A DNA stretch of 64,000 nt from Armatimonadota bacterium. Its GTDB lineage: Bacteria > Armatimonadota > UBA5829. The notes under the pieces were generated by a model. That model was not told the origin of the DNA and ran no database searches. It worked only from the letters and a program-made list of their open reading frames with translations. The stretch spans positions 11,559 to 75,558 of the forward strand of contig JAMCYN010000167.1 in NCBI GenBank assembly GCA_023474015.1, given 5' to 3'. The translations under genes were made by a program, and so were the position numbers. Below are positions 62,505 to 64,000 of this stretch, piece after piece; position 1 is the stretch's first letter; the number at the start of each line of letters is the position of its first letter.

Positions 62505-63783
62505 CAAGCCCTCCCTGTTTGCCCACCGCGTAGTTCAACTGGGCAATGGATGTATAGTAGTCATAGCGGGCCTGGACCTCATTCGTCCGGGCGGTTGTCA
62601 ACTGCACCTCCGCGTTCAGCACGTCCAAGAGTATCCCCACGCCGACTTCCTTACTGTATCGCTCTTTCTGGTTATCGTAGTTCTTCTGGGCGGCCTGCAG
62701 CCCGATATGGCTTGCGGCCAGGCGCTCCCTGGCGTTCGTGAGGTTTAAGTAGGCTTCCTCCACCTGGACCGCGATATCCTTGCTTAGCTGCTTCTCCTGT
62801 AAATCCGCGTTGGCCTGGTTGGCGCGAGCTTCCTTGTAGGCCGCGCGGTTCGCTCCGCCATTGAAGATGTCGAACACGAACCCGCCTACGACCTGCGTGC
62901 CGCTGGTCGTGAACCCTCCCTGTATTTCCCGCTGGTATTGCCCTGAAATCACGGGGCGAGGGTAGAGGTTGACTCTCGCGGCCTTCACCGACGCCCGCGC
63001 CGCGCCTACTCCCGCCTTGAACTGGCTCACGTCGGGCCGGGTCACAAGCGCCGCCGATACGTAGCTCTGAAGTGGGTCTATCCGAGGCTCCGGCACGTTG
63101 CTAACTTCCTGAATGTCGAAGCCCGGCTGTGTCGAGACTCCCATGGAGTTCTGAAGCTGAAGCATCGACGTGCGCACGGCGTTCTTCGCCGATAGCAGGC
63201 TCACGCGCGCATTCGCCAACTGCGCCTCGACCGGCAGCACATCAATTGCGGCCGCGGTGCCTGCCTCTGAAGTCGCTCGCACCTGATTTAGCAGCTCCTC
63301 GTTGTATTTGACATTGGCCTCGGCCACATCCGCCAGGCGTTTGGAACGCAGCGCGTCGAGATAACTCTTGGTCACATTAAACGTCACCGTCTGAGTGGTA
63401 CGCATCAGCCCTAAGGTGTTTTCCGTGACTCCGTATCGAGCGCCTTGCGTGCCGGCCTCGCGAAGCCCACCGTCGAACAAATTCTGCGTCACGGTGAAGG
63501 CCGTGCCGTTCGTCACATTGCTCAGTACGCCTTGGCCCGAGTGGAACGCATTGTTCTGAACGGACAATTGGGGAAAATACGAGCTCGTCGCCTGCGTCAC
63601 TCGGCTTCTGGCCACCGTGACGTTATTTCGGCCAACAAGGATGTCGGTCTGGTTTTCCAGGGCGACACGTATACATTCTTGCAGCGAGACAGGCGGCGCT
63701 TGATCCGACTGAGCGCCTGCCACCGGCAAGCCGTAAAGCACGCAACCGATCACTGACAGCGCGCCAATCAACCTTAATTGCAT
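62494..63783 (-). CDS. TolC-family outer-membrane channel protein
   Basis: 429 residues. A signal peptide (LIGALSVIGCVLYGLPVAGAQ) is followed by two OEP repeats, with SLQECIRVALENQTDI at the start, NLFDGGLREAGTQGARYGV, and the paired FDIFNGGANRAAYKEARANQANADL later, plus long coiled helices. ATG at 63783 follows GGAGTGG. First gene of the efflux operon; its presence indicates a diderm envelope. A palindrome TTCATG-N4-CATGAA lies 42 bp upstream. Confidence 0.94.
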   Translation of the reverse strand: MQLRLIGALSVIGCVLYGLPVAGAQSDQAPPVSLQECIRVALENQTDILVGRNNVTVARSRVTQATSSYFPQLSVQNNAFHSGQGVLSNVTNGTAFTVTQNLFDGGLREAGTQGARYGVTENTLGLMRTTQTVTFNVTKSYLDALRSKRLADVAEANVKYNEELLNQVRATSEAGTAAAIDVLPVEAQLANARVSLLSAKNAVRTSMLQLQNSMGVSTQPGFDIQEVSNVPEPRIDPLQSYVSAALVTRPDVSQFKAGVGAARASVKAARVNLYPRPVISGQYQREIQGGFTTSGTQVVGGFVFDIFNGGANRAAYKEARANQANADLQEKQLSKDIAVQVEEAYLNLTNARERLAASHIGLQAAQKNYDNQKERYSKEVGVGILLDVLNAEVQLTTARTNEVQARYDYYTSIAQLNYAVGKQGGLDAG

Positions 63784-63824
63784 CAATTCCACTCCGGTGA
63801 TGTTTGGAAAGCGTATCACTTCAG

Positions 63825-63840
63825 TTCATGAAACCATGAA
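63825..63840. promoter_or_regulatory. Candidate operator upstream of the efflux operon
   Basis: TTCATG-AAAC-CATGAA, a perfect 6-bp inverted repeat with 4-bp spacing, 42 bp before the tolC-like start codon. Dimeric-repressor size; no regulator is encoded nearby in the window. Confidence 0.4.
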
Positions 63841-63879
63841 TAAGCAGGATAAGGCAACACATCTATTGACGTCTGTACT

Positions 63880-63925
63880 TGCCGAGCGATTATGTCCCCC
63901 TTAACTGCCGAGCGATAATGTCCCC
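63880..63925. mobile_element. Left end of an insertion sequence
   Basis: TGCCGAGCGATTATGTCCCC (63880-63899) and TGCCGAGCGATAATGTCCCC (63906-63925) are 19/20 identical direct repeats directly upstream of a transposase-like start codon. The element continues beyond the window. TTGACG (63865-63870) with a 17-bp spacer and GATTAT could drive the transposase. Confidence 0.75.
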
Positions 63926-64000
63926 ATGGGAAATGGGGTCATTAGTATTAGCCAGAGGGATATTCATCGTTACCACGTATTGCGCATGGTGTTGGATGGC
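63926..64000 (+). CDS. Transposase N-terminus (ISNCY-like), truncated by window
   Basis: ATG at 63926 opens a frame to the window end, 25 residues, including SISQRDIHRYHVLRMVLDG. The motif Q-x-D-x-HRYHVL is the usual beginning of ISNCY-type transposases, which then continue with a helix-turn-helix. The tandem 20-bp repeats before it fit an IS terminus. The call rests on a short stretch. Confidence 0.7.
   Translation, partial: MGNGVISISQRDIHRYHVLRMVLDG

Overview
The window reads as a chromosomal segment of an uncultured-type diderm bacterium with moderately high GC. A TolC-family outer-membrane channel and a PEP-CTERM surface protein point to an outer membrane. The mix of an HspR/HAIR-controlled dnaK operon, many DegT-type aminotransferases, non-pyrrolysine MttB enzymes, GH36-like hydrolases and intergenic 7-bp repeat arrays would fit Armatimonadota or a similar environmental phylum. 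That placement is inference; no rRNA, tRNA or CRISPR array was found.

Layout. 1-4.4 kb: a fragment of an Ig-domain protein, an NlpC/P60 endopeptidase and a nucleotide-sugar block (rfbA, an RmlC-like epimerase, an AbrB-like protein, rfbB) on the minus strand. 4.7-6.4 kb: a DEAD-box helicase with two N-terminal zinc ribbons, bracketed by ~70-bp direct repeats. 6.8-7.9 kb: a HAF-repeat PEP-CTERM protein. 8.5-13.0 kb: heat-shock operon dnaK-hsp20-dnaJ-hspR with a HAIR operator over its promoter, then a cold-shock gene. 13.1-15.8 kb: comF, a PfkB kinase and a WecG/TagA glycosyltransferase. 16-18 kb: ahcY and a DUF433/PIN-like toxin-antitoxin pair. 18-21.5 kb: sugar nucleotidyltransferase, four-helix-bundle (S23) gene and DegT aminotransferase. 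21.7-25.4 kb: a seven-gene plus-strand redox/permease operon (two thioredoxins, a glutaredoxin-like protein, a DGC zinc protein, CcdA, an ArsP/DUF318 permease, a small Cys-rich protein). 25.4-28.8 kb: PmbA-type protease subunit and a GH36-like hydrolase. 29-36.3 kb: RsbW-like kinase, XRE-cupin regulator, DegT enzyme, Hyi-like isomerase, Gfo/Idh oxidoreductase, MttB-family protein and a secreted TIM-barrel protein. 36.4-47.8 kb: a minus-strand catabolic region (SDR, lone lipoyl domain, E1 alpha and beta, FAH-family, DUF6786-like, Zn dehydrogenase, DegT, ceramidase-like, NagA, GntR). 48-51 kb: M16 peptidase. 51-54.2 kb: three-gene two-component cluster. 54.3-58.6 kb: sulfate assimilation operon (49-aa membrane peptide, TauE-like permease, cysH, cysD, cysN) with a hairpin leader. 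58.6-63.8 kb: tolC-macA-macB-type efflux operon. 63.9 kb to the end: left end of an insertion sequence.

The most striking pattern is a set of tandem arrays with a 7-bp period but different unit sequences. They sit between genes, often inside operons, and commonly form inverted arms around a short core. They supply stop codons or end codons to several genes. In one copy the core holds the S23/four-helix-bundle gene, a fold shared with the Avd accessory protein of diversity-generating retroelements. This pairing is the best candidate here for an undescribed system.
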